Shown here in pieces: positions 10,425-22,644 of a stretch of 64,000 bases of DNA. The position numbers and the translations under genes were made by a program. This DNA comes from Karalla daura (taxonomy: Eukaryota > Chordata > Actinopteri > Chaetodontiformes > Leiognathidae). Positions within the stretch are counted from its first letter, which is position 1; every line of letters begins with the position of its first letter. The stretch lies in assembly GCA_029224185.1 (NCBI GenBank), contig CM055201.1, positions 4,823,316-4,887,315 of the forward strand. The letters are read 5' to 3'. The notes beneath the pieces were generated by a model. It ran no database searches. It was not told where the DNA came from and saw only the letters and a list, made by a program, of their open reading frames with translations.

Positions 10425-12283
10425 CGATAAAGCATGAATGTCACCTACACGTTTGGCTGAAGCCAACACTAGCAGCAAGGCTGTCTTAACGGACAGCAGC
10501 TTAGGCTCCACCTGATGTAATGGCTCAAAAGGTGGGTTTGAAAGTGCATCCAGCACCATGGACAGGTCCCACGGGGCAGCCAGATGCCTTGATACTGGTC
10601 TAAGGCGGTGTGCCCCTTTCATAAACTGACAAATGATGGGATGTTGACCTGCTATTTTGTCTCTAAAGCCTATGTGACACACCGATATTGCGGCTAAGTA
10701 CACTTTGACAGTGGAGAGGGCCAAGCCCTTATCCAGCAGATCCTGTAGGAATGTCAGAATAACTGATATAGGACTCTGAAATGCCAACGCCCCTGTCTTT
10801 TCAAATTACTCCTCAAATGCGCCCCACTTGCCGTCATATACAGAGCGTGTTGAGGGAGCTCTGGCACTCTGAATAGTGGCAATGGCACTCAGTGGGAGCC
10901 CAGTGGTGGTCAGGTTCAACCTCTCACGGGCCAGGCCCATAGAGCCATGCGCTCCGGATGAGGGGGAAATATTTCCCCACGTGCCAGTGTCAAGAGGTCT
11001 CTGTGGAGAGGTAGAGGCCATGGCCGACCACACAGTAACTGAGTCACCTCTACTGTGCCAATTGGGGGCTATCAGAATGAGAGCAAGACCCTCCTCCCTC
11101 ACTCTGCCGAGAGTAGGAGTGATCAGCTTTAATGGGGGAAAGATGTCCAGGAGGACACAAAGCCTTGCTGTAGTGTTTCTAATCTCTGTAGCGAGGGTTG
11201 CCTCTGGACAATAAGTCTCTGAACTTTACTTGTGTCCCTCTGCGGAAAAGTGCCAGACAGGCCCAAAAAGCCTCCACTCTCTCCGCTGATAGGCATGCCC
11301 CGAACGCAATCGAGCCCAGATTCAGGCCGATGAACTTGATGTTCTGAGTTGGAGTCAGAACGCTCTTTTCACGGTTCACCATGAAGCCCAGGGAAGTCAG
11401 ATGTGATGTGAGCATTCTGGTGTGAGCCTGTATCTGCTGGGGGGATTGAGCGACTATAAGCCAATCGTCTATGTATGTTGCTAAGCGCATTCCTCCCTCC
11501 CTCAGGGGGGATCCTGAACTTGTACTGTTTCATGTATTTGTCCAGGGCACGCAAATCCAAAATCGGGCGTAGCCCTCCACCTCTTTTTGGCACCAGGAAG
11601 TACCTTGAATAGAAACCAGTTTATTTCCTCTTATAAAGTGCGTGCTTTGTCCCCTTGTGCCTGTGATTACAAAACCGTGTTGAGTCTGTGCAAACTGGAG
11701 TCTGTAACCCTTGGTTACGGTTCTGAGCACCCAATTTGATGTCACGCAACCACGCCACTGCTGGACCCGTTCTGCCAGTGGACCTAATTGAGGTCTCGCG
11801 GTCGTTCCGGGCTGAGTAGCAGCTGGTACAGCCACAGAGGTCTGTCTGCTCTGTCTTGCAGCAGGCAGGCTGGTCAGCCCTACCACACACGGGGTTCTAC
11901 CTCCCCCTTGTGGCGAAAGTCTGCCCTGTCTCGCAGGCAGACTGGGCCGCTGCACCATGCACGTGGTTATGACTCCCCCGTGTGGCTTTATGTGAGGCTG
12001 CACAGACATGTTCCGTTTCTTTTTCCTTTTTTTCCTGCGCCCTCGGTTGTACACCTGGATGCGCGACAGTAGACACTTTTTTCTGTGTCAAAAGGCATTT
12101 TGAAGGACGTTTGTGTTTGTGAACATTTGCTAACGTTGTAAAATGGCACAACAAAGTCTCTATTGAACACTCTGTAGAACTGAGTCTTCTCGGACGGCTT
12201 TGAACTGGGAATGCCGGTGTTCTGTAAATCCATCCTTCCCGCCGAAACGTCCTACCAATCCCTACTGCGCATGCGCACGACAC
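10425..12283 (-). pseudogene. DIRS relic, unit 2
   Basis: Recombinase pieces at 10425-10787 and 10806-11102 (its C-terminal part is replaced by the unit junction), reverse transcriptase pieces at 11179-11490 (YIDDW) and about 11520-11790, then the basic N-terminal region to 12283. RNase H is deleted at about 11219. Confidence 0.8.
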
Positions 12284-12352
12284 CTTACGTCATATGAGGG
12301 TCGATCAAATTTTCATCCGACCGTTAGCTGTTCTGCAAGAACGCCGGTGAGT
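12253..12352 (+). promoter_or_regulatory. Promoter-like block and donor, unit 2
   Basis: NRF1-type palindrome at 12266-12277, TTACGTCAT at 12285-12293, splice donor GCCG/GTGAGT at 12346/12347. Same arrangement as unit 1. Confidence 0.55.
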
Positions 12353-14213
12353 TAACCCTGTTCGATTTCTAGCAATTTCTAGCCCCTTGTTTAATACTCT
12401 GACCGACTCAACTAATTCTTGTCAGCTTGTATGAACTGTTTTGAAGCGTGTTGTTACTTTGCAGACGAGGTCTGTCCCGCAGTGTGGACAGCCGTCGTTT
12501 CAAAATGCCAGGAAACATTCTTTCTCTAATCATTTTCCATTTCAGGCTTTCAATAATATGAAACAACTAACTTGTCCGGGTAAATAAGGCACGGCCTGTC
12601 TGCCTTAACTGCCACTCCTGAAGTTAAACCAGAAATTATTTTACATGTCTTTTCCAATATATTTGCCAACCTGTGGCAAAACGTGACAGAAAGTTCAGAA
12701 GCTCCATTCTGTGTTGCCAAGAATATAGTTGTGTGACAACACACATGCATGTGCACAACTTTTAACCTGTTTGCATTTGCTCACAGGGCAGGGTGGGCAT
12801 AAATCGTTTTCCAGGATCGCTTAATAGTTTCCAGGCCATTTGACCTTTTTTCTTGTTTTCCATATGTTTTCCTTGACAGGGAAATTGGTCAATCATTTTC
12901 CAGGTTTTCCAGGCCACACAGGAACCCTGGGTGAAAACGCGGGACCTGAGCAAGACTCCCAGGTGATTACCTACCTGCCTTTTACAACATGTTATGATAC
13001 AGATAATCCCATGCATGTAGTACTAATTTTTGGCTATATTACGAATCAATAAATTAAAACCAACCAATCAATCAATTAAAATTTCACAGTTAAGAAGGTG
13101 TGAATATAATCTATTGTCTATGATATTGTCACTGCTCAGCTGTCTCCTCTTCGCTCTCTGGCAGAATTGATAAGAAATGTAATTGTTAAGTCACTGATGT
13201 TCAAGTCAGGGGCGGCGCTAGGGGGTTGGTAGCAGCTGCTATAGCACAAGGTGACCAGGTTTTGATATTTTGATTTGAAAATACAGCCGTCTGTCAAACA
13301 AGAACCTCCTTCTCTCTCGGGAAAGCTGCTCGATGAGGATGAGGATCATTGCAATACCCGGGATGATGTCGATAACTGTTTCTATTTCTATATCTATATC
13401 TTATTTTGAAAGGGGAAGCAGGAAGTGGACTGCCTCGACAGACAGTCTGCGCGAGCAAATTCTAGTTAAATATACATCATGTGTTTTGACCGGCAACCCC
13501 TAGCGCTCATTCAGCAACTGCTAAGCAACTTCAATGAAAAAATGCCGCCATGGAAATGGAGTTGCAAGTCATTCTACTGACTCGAGTCCAAGTCTGACTG
13601 GAGTCCAAGTCATGTGACTTCACTCCACACCTCTGCCTGTACATCTGTAATAGATTATGATGGGGCATTCAGTACACAAATGCACTGAATGTGCATTCAG
13701 TACCAACGGATTACAGACGATAGGTTGAAAATCAGGCATAATCTGAGATGAGATGGGTTCTTGATTCACACTAAGAAGCTAAGTGCAATGAATGAGGATG
13801 CCCGAACACATACAGAAGAACAAAAGACTTTATTGGGAGAGACAAGAAAGGTATTGCTTTGCAGAGCCTCGGAGATGAAAGCACATCAAGAACATACATA
13901 GAATAACATACATCTTTTTTATTTTTTCATGTATTAGATGAATGTGACGGGTTCCTACCTAGGCACAACATCGGGTTTGATGCATGTGCGGAGTATAGTT
14001 TCAATGTTTTGAAGCGCCTGGGGGGGGGGTGAAAAACATCATTTTAGGCTTAAAGTGGTTTTGCATCGACAATAAAGAGAACCAGGCTTAGTTTTGTTAC
14101 TTTTTCAGAGTAATTTTGTTATCACGAGTTTTGTCGGGGTTTGTTAGAGACACGTGCATGCGTGGGCACTGTCATAGACAGATGAATAATATTATTTGAT
14201 CTCCGTCTCTCAG

Positions 14214-14481
14214 ATGACAAGAACAAACAAGAGTGGAGAATGCCCGATCTGTGGCAAAACTCTGCAGCCTGTGGCCAAGCACCTGCAGGTGAACCACAGG
14301 CTGCAGAACCAGGAGGAGAGTGACATTTTGTACTGGATGGCCACAGGCCGGCTCCCCATCCCTCTGGGCTGCTGCCCCATCCCCACCTTTGGGGTATACC
14401 CCCTCCACCATGACGAATACCTGGACACACACAAGGAGGTGGTGGAGGAGATGTGGAGGCTAGCAGAGGGCTCTGGTGCAG
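14214..14481 (+). CDS. Zinc-finger exon, unit 2 (only copy with ATG in frame)
   Basis: A 268-nt exon. The ATG at its first base is in frame with the finger CPICGKTLQPVAKHLQ..NH, so this is the one unit that could make the protein from this exon (about 90 residues when spliced, ending two codons into the next block). The second finger has Phe instead of its second Cys (PIPTFGVY), which should impair zinc binding there. Acceptor CTCTCAG before 14214 and donor GTGCAG/GTGAGG after 14481. Whether it is expressed is unknown. Confidence 0.6.
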
Positions 14482-15419
14482 GTGAGGAAACGATAAATTC
14501 ATCATTAGTTTGTGTTTGTTTTCCCTTGCTTCTCCAACAGGACAATAAAGCTTTCTATCTACCTTGTTTCTCCTCCTGAGAACCATCAACAGCACCAGCT
14601 AACCTAGCAGCGGAGGCAGCAACAGTCCTTGGCTGCTGCCTCCTCCTCCTCCTCCTCCCCCACCTCCCGCCCTTCCATCTGCCCCTGCCTGCCTCCTCCT
14701 CCTTCTGCTCCTTCTCCTCTAGCTGTTCCACCTCAGGCGAGGGGGCACGGGAGCAGGAGCCCCTGCCTACCCTGGTGCAGGTGAGGAAACGATAAATTCA
14801 TCATTAGTTTGTGTTTGTTTTCCCTTGCTTCTCCAACAGGACAATAAAGCTTTCTATCTGCCTTGTTTCTCCTCATCAGCACCATCAACAGCAACAACTA
14901 CCAACCCAGCAGTGGAGGCAGCGACAGCAGCAGCTGTGGGAGAGGCAGCAGGAAGACACGGCTGCCTCATCCTCCTCCTCCTCCTCCCCCACCTCCCCCC
15001 CCTTCCATCTGCCCCTGCCTGCCTCCTCCTCCTTCTGCTCCTTCTCCTCTAGCTGCTCCACCTCAGGCGAGGGGGAACGGGAGCAGGAGCCCCTTCCTGC
15101 CCTGGTGCAGGTGAGGAAACGATAAATTCATCATTAGTTTGTGTTTGTTGTCCTTGCTTCTCCGACAGGACAATAAAAGCTTTCTATCTACCTTGTTTCT
15201 CCTCCTCAGCACCATCAACAGCAACAACTACCAACCCAGCAGTGGAGGCAGCGACAGCAGCAGCTGTGGGAGAGGCAGCAGGAAGACACGGCTGCCTCAT
15301 CCTCCTCCTCTTCCTCCCCCTCTTCCTCCTCCTCTTCCTCCTCCTCTCCCTCCTCCTCTTCCTCCTCCCCATCCCTCCGGTCCCTGCCCCTCCCTCAGAC
15401 CCAGCTCATCTATTTAGGG
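14482..15419 (+). repeat. Exon/mini-intron VNTR, unit 2 (three spacers)
   Basis: Intron-like spacers 14482-14540, 14781-14839 and 15111-15168 (59, 59, 58 nt) with blocks of 240 and 271 nt and a terminal block. The 271-nt block is open in one frame for a Gln-rich then Ser/Pro-rich sequence (LPTQQWRQRQQQLWERQQED) running to the donor. Polyadenylation signal at 15525-15530. Confidence 0.75.
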
Positions 15420-15948
15420 TGTGTGTTTGTCAACATGAATTGAATTAATACCTGTACATCATTATTATTATTATCATACAGTTGTTATAAATTAATTGAA
15501 CACCATGCTAAAATTAATATACATAATAAACACCCGTTTGTTCTGTTTGGTGGTGTTGTTTCCTTTCGTCCATAGAACTCCGATTCAAGTTTCTTTTAAA
15601 AAAAGTGCAAGACCATGGCTGCCGGGTTTTGAATCGGAGACCGGAATAGGATAAACCCCTAAAAAAAACATGTTGTTCGACTATTTACCAGATTGACATA
15701 GGAACGGGATAAATGCCCAAAAGAACCCATTCATGTGGTGTGTGTTGTATGTGTCATCGTATCTGTTACCAAGCTGAATGTGATATATGTTGTATTCTCC
15801 TGTCTGTTTATTGTGTGTTAATTGTGGAATCTGTGCATTAAAGGGTTTCGTATGGTATCGTATAGTTGAAATCAATGCTCATCTATTCAAAATACACAGA
15901 GAATAGGACATAAGAATTACTAGAGGGGAGCATTGCCTTCTCTGACAC

Positions 15949-16444
15949 TGGAAATGTGGAAACAATGAAAGCACGAATCATCAGTGATGAGCAAGGCATG
16001 GGCTGCAATGAGAGAGAGAGAGATGTCCAGCAGTGAAGCCGACCCCGCTGCGTCTGTCAATGCAGCAACGTCGGCAGTGTCATCAACAGCTCCCCCGGGA
16101 GGATTGTGGCGGGAGTTTGACACTCAGGTTTCGCCTCCTCGGAGCAATCACACAGATGCATAGATGGAAATGTGCAGACACATGGAAGAAAAAGTGGTTC
16201 CGAGGAATGGGGACCCTGGGCTTTGGTGGAAAGAAATTGGAGCGCGTTTCCACAAATGAGCAAAGTGGCAAAGAGATGCCTCAGAACTGTTGCTCCATCT
16301 GCTCCAGCAGGGAGGCTGTTTTCTAAGGCAGTTAGAAAATGGGGAGGGCATGAGGGACTCATGCTTTTGGCCTCCTTGTCCCTGCCAGAGATGGTGACAG
16401 GGGCCTTGCCTCTTCCTGTCCTCCGTCTCTACTCCTGGCAATGA
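15949..16444 (+). pseudogene. hAT transposase relic, unit 2
   Basis: Dimerisation-domain match in the frame 16172-16444. An 11-bp difference near 16147 relative to unit 1 (ATCACACAG instead of TATCGCGCAGCC) is shared with unit 4, a sign of exchange between copies. Confidence 0.65.
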
Positions 16445-16724
16445 TCTCTGCGGTGGTGATATCAGTGTACTCTCATACCTGAAAATGCAACGAGAGCTTC
16501 AGCCAACAAAGCATCGTCTCCCAGGTGGCTGCTGATGAGCTGGAGGCAGCCATGTTACACCCGTGGGATTAATAAAGAAGTTAAAGCTGCAAGCAGCTGT
16601 GAGTGGCCGACTGTGGGGTATATGCAGTTAGCGGGCCATACCAAGACGACTGTTTTAGTACACTCTGAAGAGGGCTCTGTTGTGGACGAAGCAGCATCCC
16701 TGTGATTCGGTGATTCGGATTCAC

Positions 16725-18556
16725 CGATAAAGCATGAATGTCACCTACACGTTTGGCTGAAGCCAACACTAGCAGCAAGGCTGTCTTAAAGGACAGCAGC
16801 TTAGGCTCCACCTGATGTAATGGCTCAAAAGGTGGGTTTGAAAGTGCATCCAGCACCATGGACAGGTCCCACGGGGCAGCCAGATGCCTTGATACTGGTC
16901 TAAGGCGGTGTGCCCCTTTCATAAACTGACAAATGATGGGATGTTGACCTGCTATTTTGTCTCTAAAGCCTATGTGACACACCGATATTGCGGCTAAGTA
17001 CACTTTGACAGTGGAGAAGGCCAAGCCCTTATCCAGCAGATCCTGTAGGAATGTCAGAATAACTGATATAGGACTCTGAAATGCCAACACCCCTGTCTTT
17101 TCAAATTACTCCTCAAATGCGCTCCACTTGCCGTCATATGCAGAGCGTGTTGAGGGAGCTCTGGCACTCTGAATAGTGGCAATGGCACTCAGTGGGAGCC
17201 CAGTGGTGGTCAGGTTCAACCTCTCACGGGCCAGGCCCATAGAGCCATGCGCTCCGGATGAGGGGGAAATATTTCCCCACGTGCCAGCGTCAAGAGGTCT
17301 CTGTGGAGAGGTAGAGGCCATGGCCGACCACACAGTAACTGAGTCACCTCCGCTGTGCCAATTGGGGGCTATCAGAATGAGAGCAAGACCCTCCTCCCTC
17401 ACTCTGCCGAGAGTAGGAGTGATCAGCTTTAATGGGGGAAAGATGTCCAGGAGGACACAAAGCCTTGCTGTAGTGTTTCTAATCTCTGTAGCGAGGGTTG
17501 CCTCTGGACAATAAGTCTCTGAACTTTACTTGTGTCCCTCTGCGGAAAAGTGCCAGACAGGCCCAAAAAGCCTCCACTCTCTCCGCTGATAGGCATGCCC
17601 TGAACGCAATCGAGCCCAGATTCAGGCCGATGAACTTGATGTTCTGAATTGGAGTCAGAACGCTCTTTTCACGGTTCACCATGAAGCCCAGGGAAGTCAG
17701 ATGTGATGTGAGCATTCTGGTGTGAGCCTGTATCTGCTGGGGGGATTGAGCGACTATAAGCCAATCGTCTATGTATGTTGCTAAGCGCATTCCTCCCTCC
17801 CTCAGGGGGGATCCTGAACTTGTACTGTTTCATGTATTTGTCCAGGGCACGCAAATCCAAAATCGGGCGTAGCCCTCCACCTCTTTTTGGCACCAGGAAG
17901 TACCTTGAATAGAAACCAGTTTATTTCCTCTTATAAAGTGCGTGCTTTGTCCCCTTGTGCCTGTGATTACAAAACCGTGTTGAGTCTGTGCAAACTGGAG
18001 TCTGTAACCCTTGGTTACGGTTCTGAGCACCCAATTTGATGTCACGCAACCACGCCACTGCTGGACCCGTTCTGCCAGTGGACCTAATTGAGGTCTCGCG
18101 GTCGTTCCGGGCTGAGTAGCAGCTGGTACAGCCACAGAGGTCTGTCTGCTCTGTCTTGCAGCAGGCAGGCTGGTCAGCCCTACCACACACGGGGTTCTAT
18201 CTCCCCCTTGTGGCGAAAGTCTGCCCTGTCTCGCAGGCAGACTGGGCCGCTGCACCATGCACGGGGTTATGACTCCCCCGTGTGGCTTTATGTGAGGCTG
18301 CACAGACATGTTCCGTTTCTTTTTCCTTTTTGCCTGCGCCCTCGGTTGTACACCTGGATGCGCGACAGTAGACACTTTTTTTCTGTGTCAAAAGGCATTT
18401 TGAAGGACGTTTGTGTTTGTGAACATTTGCTAACGTTGCAAAATGGCACAACAAAGTCTCTATTGAACACTGTAGAACTGAGTCTTCTCGGACGGCTTTG
18501 AACTGGGAATGCCGGTGTTCTGTAAATCCATCCTTCCCGCCGAAACGTCCTACCAA
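16725..18556 (-). pseudogene. DIRS relic, unit 3
   Basis: Recombinase pieces 16725-17090 and 17106-17402; reverse transcriptase pieces 17479-17790 (YIDDW) and about 17820-18090; basic N-terminus to about 18556. Same reverse transcriptase and RNase H deletions as unit 2. Confidence 0.8.
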
Positions 18557-18650
18557 TCCCTACTGCGCATGCGCACTACACATTACGTCATATGAGGGTT
18601 GATCAAATTTTCATCCGACCGTTAGCTGTTCTGCAAGAACGCAGGTGAGT
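18551..18650 (+). promoter_or_regulatory. Promoter-like block and donor, unit 3
   Basis: NRF1-type palindrome at 18564-18575, TTACGTCAT at 18583-18591, donor GCAG/GTGAGT at 18644/18645, a better donor consensus than in units 1 and 2. Confidence 0.55.
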
Positions 18651-20455
18651 TAACCCTGTTCGATTTCTAGCGATTTCTAGCCCCTTGTTTAATACTCTGA
18701 CCGACTCAACTAATTCTTGTCAGCTTGTATGAACTGTTTTGAAGCGTGTTGTTACTTTGCAGACGAGGTCTGTCCCGCAGTGTGGACAGCCGTCGTTTCA
18801 AAATGCCAGGAAACATTCTTTCTCTAATCATTTTCCATTTCAGGCTTTCAATAATATGAAACAACTAACTTGTCCGGGTAAATAAGGCACGGCCTGTCTG
18901 CCTTAACTGCCACTCCTGAAGTTAAACCAGAAATTATTTTACATGTCTTTTCCAATATATTTGCCAACCTGTGGCAAAACGTGACAGAAAGCTTAGAAGC
19001 TCCATTCTGTGTTGCCAAGAATATAGTTGTGTGACAACACACATGCATGTGCGCAACTTTTAACCTGTTTGCATTTGCTCACAGGGCAGGGTGGGCATAA
19101 ATCGTTTTCCAGGATCCCTTAAGAGTTTCTAGGCCATTTGACCTTTTTTCTTGTTTTCCATATGTTTTCCTTGACAGGGAAATTGGTCAATCATTTTCCA
19201 GGTTTTCCAGGCCACACCGGAACCCTGGGTGAAAACGCGGGACCTGAGCAAGACTCCCAGGTGATTACCTACCTGCCTTTTACAACATGTTATGATACAG
19301 ATAATCCCATGCATGTCGTACTAATCTTTGGCTATCTTACGAATCAATAAATTAAAACCAACCAATCAATCAATTAAAATTTCACAGTTAAGAAGGTGTG
19401 AATATAATCTATTGTCTATGATATTGTCACTGCTCAACTGTCTCCTCTTCGCTCTCTGGCAGAATTGATAAGAAATGTAATTGTTAAGTCACTGATGTTC
19501 AAGTCAGGGGCGGCGCTAGGGGGTTGGTAGCAGCTGCTATAGCACAAGGTGACCAGGTTTTGATACTTTGATTTGAAAATACAGCCGTCTGTCAAACAAG
19601 AACCTCCTTCTCTCTCGGGAAAGCTGCTCGATGAGGATGAGGATCATTGCAATACCCGGGATGATGTCGATAACTGTTTCTCTTATTTTGAAAGGGGAAG
19701 CAGGAAGTGGACTGCCTCGACAGACAGTCTGCGCTAGCAAATTCTAGTTAATTATACATCATGTGTTTTGACCGGCAACCCCTAGCACTCATTCAGCAAC
19801 TGCTAAGCAACTGCAATGAAAAAATGCCGTCATGGAAATGGAGCTGCAAGTCATTCTACTGACTCCAGTCCAAGTCATGTGACTTCAGTCCACACCTCTG
19901 CCTGTACATCTGTAATAGATTATGATGGGGCATTCAGTACACAAATGCACTGAATGTGCATTCAGTACCAACGGATTACAGACGATAGGTTGAAAATCAG
20001 GCATAATCTGAGATGAGATGGGTTCTTGATTCACACTAAGAAGTTAAGTGCAATGAATGAGGATGCCCGAACACATACAGAAGAACAAAAGACTTTATTG
20101 GGAGAGACAAGAAAGGTATTGCTTTGCAGAGCCTCGGAGATGAAAGCACATCAGGAACATACATAGAATAACATTAATTTTTTTTATTTTTTCATGTATT
20201 AGATGAATGTGACGGGTTCCTACCTAGGCACAACATCGGGTTTGATGCATGTGCAGAGTATAGTTTCAATGTTTTGAAGCGGCTCAAAGGCTTAAAGTGG
20301 TTTTGCATCGACAATAAAGAGAACCAGGCATAGTTTTGTTACTTTTTCAGAGTACTTTTGTTATCACGAGTTTTGTCGGGGTTTGTTAGAGACACGTGCA
20401 TGCGTGGGCACTGTCATAGATAGATGAATAATATTATTTGATCTCCGTCTCTCAG

Positions 20456-20721
20456 ATGACAAGAACAAACGAGTGGAGAATGCCCGATCTGTGGCAAAAC
20501 TCTGCAGCCTGTGGCCAAGCACCTGCAGGTGAACCACAGGCTGCAGAACCAGGAGGAGAGTGACATTTTGAACTGGATGGCCACAGGCCGGCTCCCCATC
20601 CCTCTGGGCTGCTGCCCCATCCCCACCTGTGGGGTGTACCCCCTCCACCATGACGAATACCTAGACACACACAAGGAGGTGGTGGAGGAGATGTGGAGGC
20701 TAGCAGAGGGCCCTGGTGCAG
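20456..20721 (+). pseudogene. Zinc-finger exon, unit 3 (frame blocked upstream)
   Basis: 266 nt with the same 2-nt difference as unit 1. The second finger keeps both Cys (PIPTCGVY). One change turns the SGAG end into PGAG. Confidence 0.55.
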
Positions 20722-21331
20722 GTGAGGAAACGATAAATTCATCATTAGTTTGTGTTTGTTTTCCCTTGCTTCTCCAACAGGACAATAAAGCTTTCTATCT
20801 ACCTTGTTTCTCCTCCTGAGAACCATCAACAGCACCAGCTAACCTAGCAGCGGAGGCAGCAACAGTCCTTGGCTGCTGCCTCCTCCTCCTCCTCCCCCAC
20901 CTCCCGCCCTTCCATCTGCCCCTGCCTGCCTCCTCCTCCTTCTGCTCCTTCTCCTCTAGCTGTTCCACCTCAGGCGAGGGGGCACGGGAGCAGGAGCCCC
21001 TGCCTGCCCTGGTGCAGGTGAGGAAACGATAAATTCATCATTAGTTTGTGTTTGTTGTCCTTGCTTCCTCAACAGGACAATAAAGCTTTCTATCTGCCTT
21101 GTTTCTCCTCATCAGCACCATCAACAGCAACAACTACCAACCCAGCAGTGGAGGCAGCGACAGCAGCAGCTGTGGGAGAGGCAGCAGGAAGACACGGCTG
21201 CCTCCTCCTCTTCCTCCCCCTCTTCCTCCTCCTCTTCCTCCTCCTCTTCCTCCTCCTCTTCCTCCTCCTCTTCCTCCTCCCCATCCCTCCGGTCCCTGCC
21301 CCTCCCTCAGACCCAGCTCATCTATTTAGGG
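20722..21331 (+). repeat. Exon/mini-intron VNTR, unit 3 (two spacers)
   Basis: Spacers 20722-20780 (59 nt) and 21018-21075 (58 nt), block of 237 nt, and a terminal block with an expanded CTTCCTCCT run encoding Pro/Leu repeats in one frame. Polyadenylation signal at 21437-21442. Confidence 0.75.
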
Positions 21332-21867
21332 TGTGTGTTTGTCAACATAAATTGAATTAATACCTGTACATCATTATTATTATTATCATACAGTTGTTAT
21401 AAATTAATTGAATACCATGCTAAAATTAATATACATAATAAACACCCGTTTGTTCTGTTTGGTGGTGTTGTTTCCTTTCGTCCATAGAACTCCGATTCAA
21501 GTTTCTTTTAAAAAAAGTGCAAGACCATGGCTGCCGGGTTTTGAATCGGAGACCGGAATAGGATAAACCCCTAAAAAAAAATGTTGTTCGACTATTTACC
21601 AGATTGACATAGGAACGGGATAAATGCCCAAAAGAACCCATTCATGTGGTATGTGTTGTATGTGTCATCGTATCTGTTATCAAGCTGAATGTGATATATG
21701 TTGTATTCTCCTGTCTGTTCATTGTGCGTTAATTGTGGAATCTGTGCATTAAAGGGTTTCGTATGGTATCGTATAGTTGAAATCAATGCTCATCTATTCA
21801 AAATACACAGAGAATAGGACATAAGAATTACTAGAGGGGAGCATTGCCTTCTCTGACACTGGAAATG

Positions 21868-22364
21868 TGGAAACAATGAAAGCACGAATCATCAGTGATG
21901 AGCAAGGCATGGGCTGCAATGAGAGAGAGAGAGATGTCCAGCAGTGAAGCCGACCCCGCTGCATCTGTCAATGCAGCAACGTCAGCAGTGTCATCAACAG
22001 CTCCCCCGGGAGGATTGTGGCGGGAGTTTGACACTCAGGCTTCGCCTCCTCGGAGCTATCGCGCAGCCGACACAGATGCATAGACGGGAACGTGCAGACA
22101 CATGGAAGAAAAAGTGGTTCCGAGGAATGGGGACCCTGGGCTTTGGTGGAAAGAATTTGGAGCGCGTTTCCACAAATGAGCAAGGTGGCAAAGAGTTACC
22201 TCAGAACTGTTGCTCCATCTGCTCCAGCAGGGAGGCTGTTTTCTAAGGCAGTTAGAAAATGGGGAGGGCATGAGGGACTCGTGCTTTTGGCCTCCTTGTC
22301 CCTGCCAGAGATGGTGACAGGGGCCTTGCCTCTTCCTGTCCTCCGTCTCTACTCCTGGCAATGA
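21868..22364 (+). pseudogene. hAT transposase relic, unit 3
   Basis: Same C-terminal relic. The dimerisation motif has changed to SKVAKSYLRT. Confidence 0.65.
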
Positions 22365-22644
22365 TCTCTGCGGTGGTGATATCAGTGTACTCTCATACCT
22401 GAAAATGCAACGAGAGCTTCAGCCAACAAAGCATCGTCTCCCAGGTGGCTGCTGATGAGCTGGAGGCAGCCATGTTACACCCGTGGGATTAATAAAGAAG
22501 TTAAAGCTGCAAGCAGCTGTGAGTGGCCGACTGTGGGGTATATGCAGTTAGCGGGCCATACCAAGACGACTGTTTTAGTACACTCTGAAGAGGGCTCTGT
22601 TGTGGACGAAGCAGCATCCCTGTGATTCGGTGATTCGGATTCAC

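Larger units (their letters stand above)
10415..16714. repeat. Tandem array unit 2 (6.30 kb)
   Basis: Same layout as unit 1 but starting at the truncated recombinase. The junction reads GTGATTCGG-TGATTCGGACTCACC, a short templated repeat. It differs by the 551-bp deletion, an extra VNTR block and a small TATCTA insertion near 13387. No gene is seen in 12350-14213. Confidence 0.9.
16715..22634. repeat. Tandem array unit 3 (5.92 kb)
   Basis: Shortest unit. It shares many single-base states with unit 4 over its first ~2.8 kb (for example the first-exon donor context GCAG/GTGAGT), so these two separated or were homogenised most recently. No gene in 18650-20455. Confidence 0.9.
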
